A DNA stretch of 64,000 nt from Ricordea florida (GCA_949710005.1 OX453272.1:26712130-26776129), one strand, 5' to 3'; positions 1 through 12,366 are shown, counted from the first letter of the stretch. Notes: generated from the letters alone by a model not told the origin. Translations and numbers: made by a program.

Positions 1-378
1 AGAGGTAGCTTTCACGGCTTTGAGACAGAAGGCCAATTTTGGCGAATTTTAAAGCCTCCAAATGGTCCGTGGTACATGAGAAAATACCATAAAATTACAA
101 CCACTGTAAACTCCAATCATTACTTTATAACATACTAAAAAATATCTGGCGGCAATCCAAAGCCCTTCCCGTGAGAGGTCAAGATGTAAAGTACTATTTT
201 ATGATATCGGCGAATCACGCCTGCAAAGTGCGCTGGTACTTTACTGTCACATTTTTAAATTTTACACACAAAATGGCCAATACGAAGACATTTTACTCTT
301 AAAGCACCGTATTAAAGATTTACTACACTGTTTTGAGTCGTGAAAGCATTTAGACATGAATCAAAACCATAATTTATA
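1..378. repeat. Left arm of a foldback repeat, cut by the window edge
   Basis: Bases 1-378 are the reverse complement of about 5560-5937 with few differences; for example the block around ccgccagatattttttagta occurs at both ends. The arm stops at ccataatttata (367-378), where the THAP/YqaJ transposon enters, and resumes at 5091. The outer end lies beyond the window start. It encodes nothing recognisable. Confidence 0.85.
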
Positions 379-399
379 AGCGAATTACGCTGTGGCTAT

Positions 400-1391
400 A
401 TGCCCGGCAGCCGGGCACGGTCTTAAATAGACTAAATGCCCGGCAGCCGAAAAATTTTAAGGAATTTCCACTGTAAGGTTCTTTTAAACTTCTTGAGAGT
501 ATTAGATGTGTTCTTAGAATTGTTGAGCGATTCCAATAACCATGTTGATTTTCTAGTTGACGAAATATCTGAACTTGGGCATACCATAAAATCGCTGTGT
601 TGTCGACACTTAGAAAATTTTGGCTCAGCCGGCATTCAGAAATAGTCACCAAATTCCGGCAGAAAGTCTCATTCAAACCTAACGAGAGTATTCGATGTTT
701 GTTAAGATATGCCAAGCGATCGTAAAAATTATTTTGGTTTTGTAGTGGACGAATTTTCCGAGCTTGTGCATACCGAGAAATCGCTTGTTTCTCCACACTG
801 AGAAGATTTGTGAATATCCGACTGACGGGCACTGTCTCAAATGCGCTAAATACTCGAGTGCCATTCCGCCGAATTAATCGGGTATCAAACGCAGCCACTA
901 CTGCAAAAGAACTGCACAATGTAAATCAGCAAGCATCAATCTCTAAAAGGGAGTCAGGCTTTTTCGTAATTCTTATTGGTTATCTTTTTATATAGACCCG
1001 TAAAGTTGTAGTAGCGAATAATTTGCCAACCCCGTTGCGTTCGCGGCCGTAAAATGAGAAATATCTAAATTAAAGCTAATCCCCGACACCCTTTTGTTCC
1101 TCGATGCTTAATGAATGTTCTGGCCAAATTTCATAATAATCCGTCCATTCTACATACCAGATTAATTCGGCGGAATGACACTCGGTCGTTTTCGGTTTAT
1201 TGGCTTCTTTCTTCTCAATAATGGCTCTGCCAAACAACGGATATTTTTTTCGAATTCTACAGTTCTTTACCTTTCTATTGATATATAGTTTGTGGTAGTT
1301 TACTCTAAGACCACGCGCATACGAATTTTTTTCCGAAGGACACCCGCGAAGGTATTGTGTAACCTTAAGACCGTGCCCGGCTGCCGGGCAT
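400..1391. mobile_element. MITE of about 990 bp inside the transposon's left terminal repeat
   Basis: Terminal inverted repeats: atgcccggcagccgggcacg then gtcttaa at 400-426, mirrored at 1365-1391. Removing it restores ggctatagagtaccg, which matches the transposon's right end (ggcttatagagtaccg in reverse complement), so it inserted at a TA/AT-type site. The interior carries two diverged tandem units of about 190 bp (about 470-630 and 675-825). Open frames here look like chance; no transposase was seen. Confidence 0.8.
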
Positions 1392-1503
1392 ATAGAGTAC
1401 CGAAGCGCTGACGTCACGTTACCATGGAAGCATTTTGGCTGGTTCTAAACAAAAGATCAACATAGCGTCTCTCTTTGGGTAACGTAACGTGGACAAGTCG
1501 AAA

Positions 1504-3055
1504 ATGGTTCAATGTTTTGCCCCAGATTGTAATCATCAATCAGAAAGGGAGACATGTAAATTTTTTAGGTTTCCGAAGGATCCTGTGGAGTTCAATTGGT
1601 GGAAAAAGCTCCTAAGGTAAGGTAAAACACGCTAGAAATACCGGCGCTAGTTAGTGGCGTGACGACTCGAACAATTGAACTCTGACTCTTTGAATTCTTC
1701 TTATTGTTCTTAATCTTCGATATCCCTCATCAGTTACTCTTTAAAACAACGGTTTTTAATATGTATCAATATTCGTTTGAAATGAATCTGCTTTTAATAG
1801 ACGAGAAGACCGAAGTCCGGGAAGCAGTTCTCGAGTTTGCAGCTGCCATTTTCGTGAAGGACTGAAAGTAAACGGCCCTGAGATATTTAAAAGAAATGCC
1901 GATAAACTCTTTCCAAATGCTGAAACACGTACGCCAAAGCGAGCTAAGACGAAGAAGACAAGTTCAGAAGACTCGGTTCCGGTTTCTGATATAATCAAGC
2001 AGTTAAACGATTCGTACTCATCAAGTGAGGAAGCCTCAAAGTGTGAAACCAGCAATGCCTCTAAGCAAAATGTCCTTCTTGAAGTCGAACTGGAAAACTT
2101 GAGAAAGGAATTGCAGGACAGGAAGTCAAATGAACAATATCAAAGAGAAATATACTCGGTAATGGCTTTAAGAGATGAAGTAATATGTATGGAAACAGGA
2201 CTACCAAACAAGCAATTATTTTCAATTGTTGTGAACTATGTCAGACGGTTCTCGGCAGAAATTAACTTTTTTTATGGCTGGAGGGTTGAAAGGATCCTGT
2301 TGGAAGATCAAGTTTTTATAACCCTTATGAAGTTACGACAGAACTACACAAACCTGCACTTGGCTGAGCTCTTTCACTGTAGCACTGCAACAATCAGTAA
2401 TATAATACTTACATTGGTTCATGTATTATACAGGCTACTATATGAAGACTGTTTACAATCTGTGCCATCCAAAGAGAAGAACAGAACCTCTATGCCAGAA
2501 TCTTTTTCACTGTTTGGGCATTGCAAAATGGTCATCGACTGCACTGATATAGAAATTGCAGCACCTGGTTTAATGAGTGACCAAAAATTGACTTACTCAA
2601 CATACAGGGGAATGAACTCCTTCAAGACACTTATTGGTGTTGCACCAAATGCTGTTATTACCCATGTTAGTAAATTGTTTCCAGGCTCAACATCAGATAA
2701 AGCCATTGTGGAAAAATCTGGTGTACTAGAACACTTTAAACCAGGGGATCTGATACTTGCTGACAAAGGCTTTTTGATAGCTGATATTGTTCCAAATGGT
2801 GTGTCTGTTAATATTCCCCCATTTTTATATAATGGGAAATTTAACGAGAGTGAAATTAAGCTAACTAAGACTATTGCACAGTGCAGAATTCATGTGGAAA
2901 GGGCAAATACACGCATCAAAGATTTCAAGATTCTAACCTTCATTCCACCATACTTGAGATGCTACACTGAAAAAGTTTTGAAATTATGTGCTGGCTTGGT
3001 AAACTTACAAAACTCCCTCATTAGAGAAGTTAGAGATTCTGTTGACATGGAATAG
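1504..3055 (+). CDS. THAP-domain DDE transposase (two exons: 1504-1616, 1801-3055)
   Basis: Predicted transposase that cuts and joins the ends of the surrounding element. Exon 1 starts MVQCFAPDCNHQ and gives the first half of a THAP zinc finger (C-x4-C, then a conserved FPKDP). A GT-AG intron (1617-1800) joins in frame to exon 2, which supplies RVCSCHF, the remaining Cys and His ligands. A basic, Ser-rich linker and a short coiled-coil-like stretch follow, then a DDE_Tnp_4-type core with an acidic residue in VIDCTDIE, GSTSDKAI, LADKGFL and a late Glu in HVERANTRIK. The joined frame is 455 codons with no internal stop. It is convergent with the nuclease gene. The exon join is my inference from splice signals and frame. 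Confidence 0.82.
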
Positions 3056-3773
3056 AATTATTTTTTTCTAATTCTTGGTTGGGTATAGTTGAGATGAAAC
3101 ATGCATCCCTAGCTGTGAGCTTAATTTTGATACTTAGAACATGCTGCATGTATAGCATAATATGATTTTGTTTGATTCCATTAAATGTTTATATCCCTAC
3201 AGTCTTGATTGCAGTGTTTTGAGTATTCACTTTTGCAAAACTTAAAATAAAAGTGAGTGTTTCAACTGACATTCATCTCTGTTTATTTCATGTTAAGATT
3301 TTACTGTAATTATAGTTGTTACCATCTATTTGAAAAGGAAGAAAAAGGAGTGGCTTAACCTGGTAAATGTGTATTAATTACGGTAAGCTAGTGTATATAA
3401 AAAACAAATAAAAGAAATTATGGAATAGTGGAGCTGCACTCCTTAAAAACAGTGTTTTTGAAAAAATGTTGAATTGCATTTTACAGTTTATAAGTTACCC
3501 AAAGACTTAAGTTAATTAACATCACAAGTTTGCAAAACACAACCAATTTATTCTGTACATCACATCAGATGACCACAACCCAAAGTTGTTTTTCACAATG
3601 CTGAAAAAAACATGCATGAGATTTTAACAATGTTCAGTCTCCAACAATTTCATATGTTCATGAAAATCAGTCTGCAGAGCTGCTGACTGCCTGTAGCCTT
3701 ACAGTAGATCATTAGAGAATGCTGGAATAATATGCTTAATATAAAAGGCCTTTAAGAGTTGAAGATTGTCAGC
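3056..3773. other. Non-coding spacer between the two convergent transposon genes
   Basis: AT-rich, with no gene seen. It should hold both 3' UTRs; aataaa-type signals lie near 3245 on the + strand, and a tttatt (minus-strand aataaa) lies near 3547. Confidence 0.5.
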
Positions 3774-4998
3774 TCAGGCAGGATCTTTCTTGATTTGGAG
3801 GATGAGGGTTTCTTTTGTTGTCCATACAACAAAAAAGCAAATCTCCCTTCCAGTTAAATATAACTGTCCTTGAACTTGATGCCAGTAAACATGTCCTTTA
3901 TCGAGTTCATAGTGTCCTTGTGAATTCTTCTTGATATAAAATTTACCTGATGATACTGCTTCTTCTATGGTTAAATCTCTTTGAGTGAATGGGCACTTCA
4001 CCTCCAGCAGTGCATACGTGCCTACCAAGCCATCAGGGGAGGCACCTAGCATTCCTGACAGCTCAAGCCAAATCCCAGATTCTTCAACACATAGCTTTGT
4101 TTTTTGTTCAAACACTTTCTTTGCCTGATTTTCGTTAATTATGCCCCAATTAATGGCTTGTACCCTTGATAAATCGTACTGGCCAAGCACTCGCTTTAGA
4201 AGGGATCGAGTGACTCTCTTGCAGTTTAAGACATTTCCAAAATTGCTGGCTGTGAGTCTTCCTTTCCTTATCATTTGCCAGGAAGGATACGGTGGCTTTA
4301 TTTACGGCTATACGCTGCTCTTCAGAGATACGAAGTTTCTCGGTAAGGTATCTCTTCTTATCCGCATGATTTAGAAATTCCCGAGACAACGCAATGTCTT
4401 CTACAGTGATCGCAGGCAGGGCGTTGTTTTTTTCAGGCTCTGGAGAGAGAAGCCACAAAGTGCCGGTAAAGTTGCCGTACTTTTTCAGTTCTTGGTAGAA
4501 CCAGGAACGATCCTCTTCGTTTACTTCTCTTTTAAGGCAATTATACTCCTTTGAGCAAGGATATAACTCTTCTACGGATTTCACTTGGTTTGGGGCCCTG
4601 GGCTTTTTCCATTTGCATTCTACATCTGTTTGGCTAAGATTATGGATTCCATAGATAATAAGTGCCGCGGCATGGCTACATTTATAGTTTCCACGGGGAC
4701 ATTCGCACTTAGCAGACTTTATTTCATTCCCCTGAAGAGAAACCTGTACTGCAAAGTAAACATAGGGAACATTAAAGTTTTATACAAACGATTACGAGTG
4801 TTCCGAACTTGTGAGTTTACTTACCGTGACCTTGTAAGACTTGTCCTTCATACTGGCATGTACCAATCCTATAATCATTCCATTGGAATACTGAAAAGAC
4901 TCTATATGGTCGGATTTGTAATGATTTTCACCACGTTCGATTGATTTCGGCTCACCAGAAAAGAAAGAAGTAAGAGAAGTTATCGTTATGGCCGCCAT
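3774..4998 (-). pseudogene. SWIM zinc-finger / YqaJ-type nuclease gene with one frameshift
   Basis: Second gene of the transposon. Exon 1 (4998-4825) starts MAAITITSLTSFF; a GT-AG intron (4824-4744) leads in phase to exon 2, which encodes a SWIM finger (CECPRGNYKCSHAAAL) at about 4700. The C-terminal half is a YqaJ-type exonuclease fold: KGRLTASNFGNVL, then LGASPDGLVG and LLEVKCPF as the acidic/Lys metal site, then YWHQVQGQLYLTG. YqaJ proteins are lambda-exonuclease-like; the role in transposition is not known to me. One extra base near 4279-4286 shifts the frame just before KGRLTAS. The rest is open, so this is either a recent lesion or an assembly error. Confidence 0.75.
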
Positions 4999-5090
4999 GT
5001 TGGTTCGAATGCTCTTTGTTTATAACCACTCAAATCGTGCCCATGGTAACGTGACGTCACACTTCGGTACTCTATAAGCCACAGCGTTAT

Positions 5091-5557
5091 AACTCATCAA
5101 CCGATACACTGGAGTTGCGTGTCAACATGTCACACAATCACCCATAAAATCAACGCCTGGAAGAAAGAGAAACTGTTCTTTACGTTTGCTGGAACTTCAA
5201 GTTGACATTCAATCAAGTTTTCAATCAACTGGTTTTCAACGGAGCACAATAGCATCATGTAAGTTGACTTTATTTACCGTAGAGTATTGCTGTTTTCGTA
5301 ACATCGGAATGTCGGTAATGTTGTAATATCGATTTGAAAATTCGACTTCAGTCCTTTTTGTTGTAGTTCATACTATGTTCGAAGAAAGTCCAAAAATCGA
5401 AACTTTGTTGTTTTTAAAACACAAACCTGAATATTTTCTTTACTTTCGCCCGCTTTTTGAATTCCATTGCTCTAAAGAAACTATTTTTGAATCAGTGAGC
5501 GTGACAATGTGTTTGTGTTTTGAAATGACACGCAACTCCTAGTGTATCGGTTGATGC
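5091..5557. repeat. Foldback inner segment: resumed left arm plus loop
   Basis: catcaaccgatacact and ggagttgcgtgtca (5095-5124) mirror 5526-5553. These are the inner ends of the foldback arms; the loop between about 5125 and 5525 has no gene. Confidence 0.7.
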
Positions 5558-6060
5558 GTGATAAATTATGGTTTTGATTCATGTCTAAATGCTTTCACGA
5601 CTCAAAACAGTGTAGTAAATCTTTAATACGGTGCTTTAAGAGTAAAATGTTTTCGTATTGGCCATTTTGTGTTTAAAATTTAAAAATGTGACAGTAAAGT
5701 ACCAGCGCACTTTGCAGGCGTGATTCGCCGATATCATAAAATAGTACTTTACATCTTGACCTCTCACGGGAAGGGCCTTGGATTGCCGCCAGATATTTTT
5801 TAGTATGTTATAGAGTAATGATTGGAGTTTACAGTGGTTGTAATTTTATGGTATTTTCTCATGTACCACGGACCATTTGGAGGCTTTGAAATTCGCCAAA
5901 ATTGGCCTTCTGTCTCAAAGCCGTAAAAGCTACCTCTTTGCTCGCTCAAATAGTCACATAAAGTTTTGAAATAAAATGATTTTTGTGTAGAATTGTGAAG
6001 TATAAGGATGGACTTTGATGGTGTAAAAAGATGGTTGTAATACGATAAACGGTTATTCGT
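5558..6060. repeat. Right arm of the foldback repeat and its outward continuation
   Basis: 5558-5937 is the inverted match of 1-378. The sequence continues with tttgctcgctcaaatag beyond the point where the left copy is cut off, so the true arm end cannot be set. An 87-codon open frame on the minus strand lies entirely within the arm and is judged chance. Confidence 0.75.
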
Positions 6061-6613
6061 CACGACCGCCTTTAAAACTTCTATATTTCACCGGTCTTTT
6101 GCGGCCTAAATCCGCCAAATCCAACTTTTCGTAATTTCTCGCAAAATAAAAGGCGCTGGGACTTTTCAGTTATATTTTCGAAAACAACTCACCAAAGGGG
6201 TTCTTTGGATAAAATAAAAAGAATTTCGAATTTTCCTAACTGACGTCGCATTCTCGAGATTTACGGACAGGCGCTCTTAAGAACTTATGCCTACCCCTTT
6301 ATATTCACGGCGCAGGCTTGGTTGTAAATGGCACACCTGATGGCGTACGGCTTACTATTTGGTGAGAGCTCGTGACTTCTGGCAGATACAGTGCAATATA
6401 GTTACCGTAAGCGATGCACTAATGGAAATTATCAACGGTAACTTAAAAGCAATGAAGTATTAACTAATATATGTTAGATTTTGTATGTACAAAATGTGGT
6501 AGCAGTTATCTACGCGGAAATATATTAGATATTTAAACTATAACAAAATTCTCAAATCTGATTGGCTATCAACTGCCCTGATTTCAGCCTTAATAGAACA
6601 GTTAAATAGGACA

Positions 6614-6648
<35 letters not shown>

Positions 6649-6766
6649 CACTTAAAAGGCTTTTTTTCACTGATAGCAAAAAAAACCCTTGGAATTTCAT
6701 GTGTTTTCATTTAAAAAAAAGAAGTTTATATATCACAAATTTTGTTAAAGTTACGATTAATTGGTA
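6061..6766. other. Non-coding stretch with foldback-family similarity
   Basis: 6090-6290 contains motifs (tttcgaaaacaactcacc, gaatttcgaattttcctaac, gatttacggacagg) that resemble the foldback at 40626-40980, suggesting a related decayed element. The rest is AT-rich with no gene. Confidence 0.4.
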
Positions 6767-9113
6767 ACTAGAAATACGACTCCCGCAAAAACCTCGCGAA
6801 GCTAGTTTTTGAAGAAGTCACAATGCTTTCATATTTTATTCTTTATTTTTTTATATTATATATTTTATTTTTTATATCAGCGTAATCCCCATTATTTTAT
6901 TTCTTATGCTGTGTTTGGTACACAATTAGTGACACCTGGTGCAAATTACATGATCAGTATACCGCTCAACACAGTGCTTAAAAATTGACCTTCATTTAGC
7001 TCTTTCACTGCCACTGAGATTGCTCCAGAGGGAATAGAAGTAAAATTATTTATTATCTTGACAGGGAATACAGAGTCGATGAAGTATCACAATAATATTC
7101 ACTTAACACAAATTGAAAATGATTGTAAATCTTTTGCAGGTGAAATCTTGAAGAGTTGATATGAATGCTTGTGTTTACCATGGTGTAAAAACCTGTGTTT
7201 TTTTTTTTAGTTTTATTTTCTTAGTCTCTACTGCTTTGTCTTCTTTGTTGTACATCACTTTTGAACACAATATGTTCTTACACAGAGGATGAGTTGAATG
7301 CTCCAATTATTTTTTGTTTATGTTTTTTGGTTATAATTGCATGAGATTCATTGTAAGAAGAATCTTCTGATTAGATATTTTATCGTCTACTGCAGTCATT
7401 ATTTCATTCCCGGGTAACCACAATTGAGAGCATTATGAATAGTGCATGTTTTAATGTGTGTACTCTTTTCAGTTGCAATGGTACCCCCAGTGGTAGATAG
7501 AAAAATTCCTCTTCCCTCAAAAGAGATGCCATATCAACAGAAGTGTGAGATACAATGTCATTACATAACAAAAAATTGGGGGTAAAACAATTGGATTCTA
7601 CAAAAGCTTTGAATAAAGGTTTGGTAATAGTGAGTGCCGACTGTATAGTATGTGGTTGTGCTATTTTTAGGTCATATCATAAAAACAATACATGTAAGAA
7701 AGAGTTATTGAAATCTTAATATGTTCAAAAAGATTGCTGCACTACATACTCCTGTAAAAAAATAATGTGAAATCAACATCAATCAGTCAAAAGTATATAC
7801 CACATGAAAGTTTAATTGTGCTGTTACAGAAACAGGCAAAATATCCATACCCAACCATAGAATAGTACATTATTTTGAATATATGAAAATTTCTATTATA
7901 AAAACTGCAGAAGAAAGATTTAATATAAGGATGGTATTTCATCGAAAAAGTCATGGCAGCCAGAGGTATTGAACTTGTAACCAATGACTTATAGTAACGA
8001 GACAAACTTTCATTATATTATTATCATTATTATTATCATTTCTATTATTATTACTGGTATTGATATTATTATTGTTATATATTTTTTATGTTAAACATAA
8101 AATATTTTTATGGGGTGGGATTCATGTCCTAATCTTGGTAAAGTTATTGTTACTCTACAACTAAAAACAATACAAAAATCTTCTTAATAGGCTTTCCATC
8201 AGAGGTGGTAGTAATCAAAACAGCTCCAAACAATACCATTTCTTCTTAAAGGCTTAGAATCTAGTGCAGTCATTTGTCATTTGTCTATTGATCACTGATA
8301 ATATTGCAGAACCAGTACTTTATAGTGACACAGGGTATATATTCTGTTGAAAGTGTTTAACATAACTGCTAGATCAAGAAAATTGACAATATTTTCACTG
8401 TTGCAATGATATCACATCACATCGTTATAAATGATTGCTATAACAACTGCAAATCTGTGTGTTGGGAATTACTTCAAACTGGAAACGCGATCGTTTTATT
8501 ATGAAAAATACCTATTTACATTCTCTTGTAATCTGTTGGGCGTCTTCCGATTCCGTTTTTAGACTAATAGAATTATTTTCCAGAGACATCTCCAATCGCT
8601 GAAGTCGTTCTTACTCGGTGTCCCTTCTAAGTCGTTTTGCTAAATGTAGTACACCAATATATTTCGTTATGTAATCGTTCACTCATGTCCTGTATTTCTA
8701 TCAATAACACATTCAAATTCAAAACTAACTTGATTGAATTCCTGGTCCTTTTCCCTGCTGTTTCGTTTGCCTTTTTCTGGAACAAGCAGTTGTTGTCTTG
8801 GCTGCGATTTCTGTTGTTATTCTCCCTGCTGTCGTTTCTCTATCCCTGCTTTGAGTCGTGCTTTCCTCGTGTTGATTTTCACGGTATTCGAACTTACTCG
8901 GCGACGATCTCGGGCTAATCTTTCTTGAATATCTCGGAGATAACCTTGCTGGGATGTACTTCCAGGACGAGTGAAATCGATTTCCACAAAATTTACATTA
9001 CTTTCAAAAAGGCATCACCGAATAATGGCGGAAATTCAGCGTTCTCAAGTGCGTTACTATTGCCAGGTAACCTGGCCTGCGAACGGACAACTTTAAAATA
9101 TAGATATATATAT
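6767..9113. repeat. Tandem repeat unit 1 (about 2.35 kb)
   Basis: Starts actagaaatacgactcccgc and ends in a short (AT) run after gcgaacggacaactttaaaa. It is about 90% or more similar by eye to unit 2 (9114-11990) over most of its length. It lacks a block of about 530 bp that units 2 and 3 share, so it carries a deletion. Short frames such as 8637-8918 are not convincing genes. It also contains an imperfect (ATT)n tract near 8019-8080. Confidence 0.85.
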
Positions 9114-11021
9114 ACTAGAAATACGACTGCCGCAAAAACCTCGCGAAGCTAGTTTTTGAAGAAGTCACAATGCTTTTATATTTTATTTTTTATATCAGCG
9201 TAGTCCCCATTATTTTATTTGTTATGCTGTGTTTGGTACATAATTAGTGACACCTGGTGCAAATTACATGATCAGTATACCGGTCAACACAGTGCTTAAA
9301 AATTGACCTTCATTTAGCTCTTTCACTGCCAATGAGATTGCACCAGAGAGAATAGAAGTAAAATTATTTATTGTCTTGACAGGGAATACAGAGTCAATGA
9401 AGTACCACAATATTCACTTAACACAAATTGAAAATGATTGTAAATCTTTTGCAGGTGAAGTCTTGAAGAGTTGATATGAATGCTTGTGTTTACCATGGTG
9501 TAAAAACCTGTTTTTTATTTTTATTTTTAATCTCTACTGCTTTGTATTCTTTGTTGTACATCCCTTTTAAACACAATATGTTCTTACACTGAGGATGAGT
9601 TGAATGCTCCAATTATTTTTGGTTTATGTTTTTTGGTTATAATTGCATGAGATTCATTGTAAGAAGAATCTTATGATTAGATATTTTATTGTCTACTGCA
9701 GTCATTATTTCATTGCTAGGTATCCACAATTGAGAGCATTATGAATAGTGCATGTTTCAATTTGTGTACTCTCTTCAGTTGCAATGGTACCCCCAGTGGT
9801 AGATAGAAAAATTCCTCTTCCCTCAAAAGAGATGCCATATCAACAGAAGTGTGAGATACAATCTCATTACATCCAAAAAATAAAAATTGGGGGTAAAACA
9901 ATTGGATTCTACAAAAGCTTTGAATAAAGGTTTGGTAATAGTGAGTGCCGACTGTATAGTATGTGGTTGCGCTACTTTTAGGTCATATCATAAAAACAAT
10001 ACATGTAAGAAAGAGTTATTGAAATCTAAATATGTTGAAAAAGATTGCTGCACTATGTACTCCTGTAAAAAAATGTGAAATCAACATCAATCAGTCAAAA
10101 GTATATACCACATGAAAGTTTAATTGTGCTGTTACAGAAACAGGCAAAATATCCATACCCAACAAGAGAAGATTATATTATTTTGAATATATGCAAATTT
10201 CTATTATAAAAACTGCAGAAGAAAGATTTAATATAAGGATGGCATTTCATCGAAAAAGTCATGGCAGCCAGAGGAATTGAACTGTTACCAATGATATATA
10301 GTAATGAGAAGGACTATCATTATATTATTATCATTATTATTATCATTACTATTATTATTACTGGTATTTATATTATTATTATTACTATTGTTATATTTTT
10401 TACGTGAAACATAATATATTTTTATGGGGTGGGATGCATGTCCTAACCTTTGTAAAGGTATTGTTACTCTACTACTACAAGCAATACAAAAATCTTCTTA
10501 ATAGGCTTTCCATCAGAGGTGGTAGTAATCAAAACAGCTCCAAACAATACCATTTGTTCTTAAAGGCTTAGAATCTAGTGCGGTTATTTGTCTATAAAGT
10601 TTGTGTGGAAAATCATTATTGAAAGCATAGGGCATTTAAAAAACTTGAAACACTTGTTACTACATACAGCACACTTGCAATGAATATGTGAGAAAGATCA
10701 CAAACATTTTGGCATTACAAAATTTATTTTATTCTTTATAAAGTTTTTCCAACGTAAAATGTTAACTGTATGTTGTAGTTGTTATTAAATATTGATATTT
10801 GACATCATAAAAATGAAGTAAACAGCACAAAGTGACAAGGTTAATATCTTAATTACGGCTTGAATTAACATTTCATTTGTGGGAAATGGGCCAGGTTTTT
10901 TAGATTGCAATATTATCAGGGGGGGGGGGTCCTTGAACTCTAAGGTAAAACTGACCCATTGTGAAAAGGCTATGAAATTTGCTGTCTATGCGCAATATTA
11001 TTGAAACCTTCCAATCAGAGA

Positions 11022-11067
<46 letters not shown>

Positions 11068-11952
11068 CAAAGAGAAATACTACTCAGAAGTAAGTTATAA
11101 CATTTGCTTTATTTTCAAATGATCGCATTGTTCACTGATGATATTGCAGAACCAGTACTTTATAGTGACACTGGGTATATATTCTGTTGAAAATGCTAAA
11201 CATAACTGCTAGATCAAGAAAATTGACAATATTTTCACTGTTGCAATGATATCAGATCACATCGTTGTAAATGATTGTTATAACAACTGTAACTCTCTGT
11301 GTTGGGAATTTCTTCAAAATGGAAACGCTATCGTTTTAATATGAAAAATACCTACTTACATTCTCTTGTAATCTGTTGGTCATCTTCCGATTCCGTTTTT
11401 AGACTAATAGAATTATTTTCCAGAGACATCTCCAATCGTTGAAGTTGTTTCTACTCGGTTTCCCTTCTGAGCCGTTTTGCTAAATTTAGTACGCTAATAT
11501 ATTTCGTTATGTAAAATAAGAAATACAGAACTCATGTTCTGTATTTCTATCAATAACACATTCAAATTCCAAACTAACTTGGTTGAATTCCTGGTCCTTT
11601 TCCCTGCTGTTTCGTTTGGCTTTTTCTAGGGCGAGCAGTTTTTGTCTTTGCTGCGATGACGGATGTCTGTCGTTATTCTCCCCGCTGTCGTTTCTCTATC
11701 CCTGCTTTGAGTCGTGCTTTCCTTGTGTTGATTTTCACGGTGTTCGAACTTACTCGGCGACGATCTCGAGCTAATCTTTCTTGAATATCTCGGAGATCAT
11801 CTTGCTGGGATGTACTTCCAGGACGAGTGAAATCGGTTTCCACAAAATTTACATTTCTTTCAAAAAGGCATCACCGAATTCGAAATGGCGGTTCAGCAGT
11901 TCTCAAGTGCGCTACTATTGCCAGGTAACCTGGCCTGCGAACGGACACCTTT

Positions 11953-11990
<38 letters not shown>
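9114..11990. repeat. Tandem repeat unit 2 (about 2.88 kb)
   Basis: Head-to-tail duplicate of unit 1, starting actagaaatacgactgccgc. It keeps the block at about 10597-11128 that unit 1 lost, which includes a G-run (10919-10929) and a (TA)n microsatellite (about 11034-11066). It ends in an AT microsatellite (about 11957-11988). No protein recognised. Confidence 0.85.
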
Positions 11991-11992
<2 letters not shown>

Positions 11993-12004
11993 TACATATA
12001 TAAA

Positions 12005-12249
12005 AACTGTCGGCTCGATTTACTCGGGCTTGCGAGCCACGTGGTCTGACCGGAAGCGACACGATTAGTAACCTCGCTACGCTCGGCCTTCGGCCTCGCT
12101 TCGCGAGGAATAAGACTTCGTGTCGTCCATTCGGTCTGCAATCATACTCGTGATTAAACAAATCGGACTCCCGCTACGCGGTCGTCCGATCTTGTTAATC
12201 ACTCATACGATTACAGACCGAATTGGACTCCACTCAGTCCTATTACCAT
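12005..12249. repeat. GC-richer dispersed repeat with internal inverted pieces
   Basis: 12009-12110 (gctcgatttactcgggcttg and onward through cacgtggtctgaccgg) recurs at about 44345-44431, also just beyond a copy of the tandem unit. 12118-12225 has mirrored tcggtctgcaatcatac and gattacagaccga pieces, giving a foldback. No gene. Confidence 0.65.
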
Positions 12250-12366
12250 TACAAATGCCCAGATTGTATGTTCGAATGCAACAGCAATGATATTTACTAA
12301 TCGCGCGAGGGAATATAATTTTGTATGCATAGATTGTGGTAAACAATTTGATATTGAAGATAATGA
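12250..12366 (+). pseudogene. Zinc-ribbon fragment, possible start of the TFIIB-like relic
   Basis: Reads KCPDCMFECNSND in one frame and FVCIDCGKQFDIED in the next, giving two CxxC knuckles separated by a one-base frameshift. A LINE then interrupts it. If joined past the LINE it would precede the TFIIB-like sequence at 14396. The link is inference; it could be an unrelated zinc ribbon. Confidence 0.4.

Larger units (their letters stand above)
379..5089. mobile_element. Two-gene DNA transposon (ISL2EU-like: THAP-DDE transposase plus YqaJ nuclease)
   Basis: The ends share acgctgtggct and, after an inserted MITE on the left, agagtaccgaag followed by tgacgtcacgttaccatgg (left 387-397 and 1394-1427; right 5041-5087 in reverse complement). 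The insertion sits in the left foldback arm with a probable TA duplication (377-378 and 5090-5091). Removing the element rejoins the arm so that it matches its partner. Inside are two convergent spliced genes, a THAP/DDE_4-type transposase (+) and a SWIM/YqaJ nuclease (-). From memory this gene pair is typical of the ISL2EU superfamily; I could not check this. The nuclease has a frameshift and the left terminal repeat is split, so this copy is probably immobile. Confidence 0.75.

Noticed and set aside
374-919. 181-codon open frame on the minus strand
   Set aside because: Lies inside the MITE and follows its internal repeats; no protein-like pattern.
8637-8928. Overlapping open frames in repeat unit 1
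   Set aside because: The corresponding frames in the other two copies are shifted or broken, so no conserved coding.
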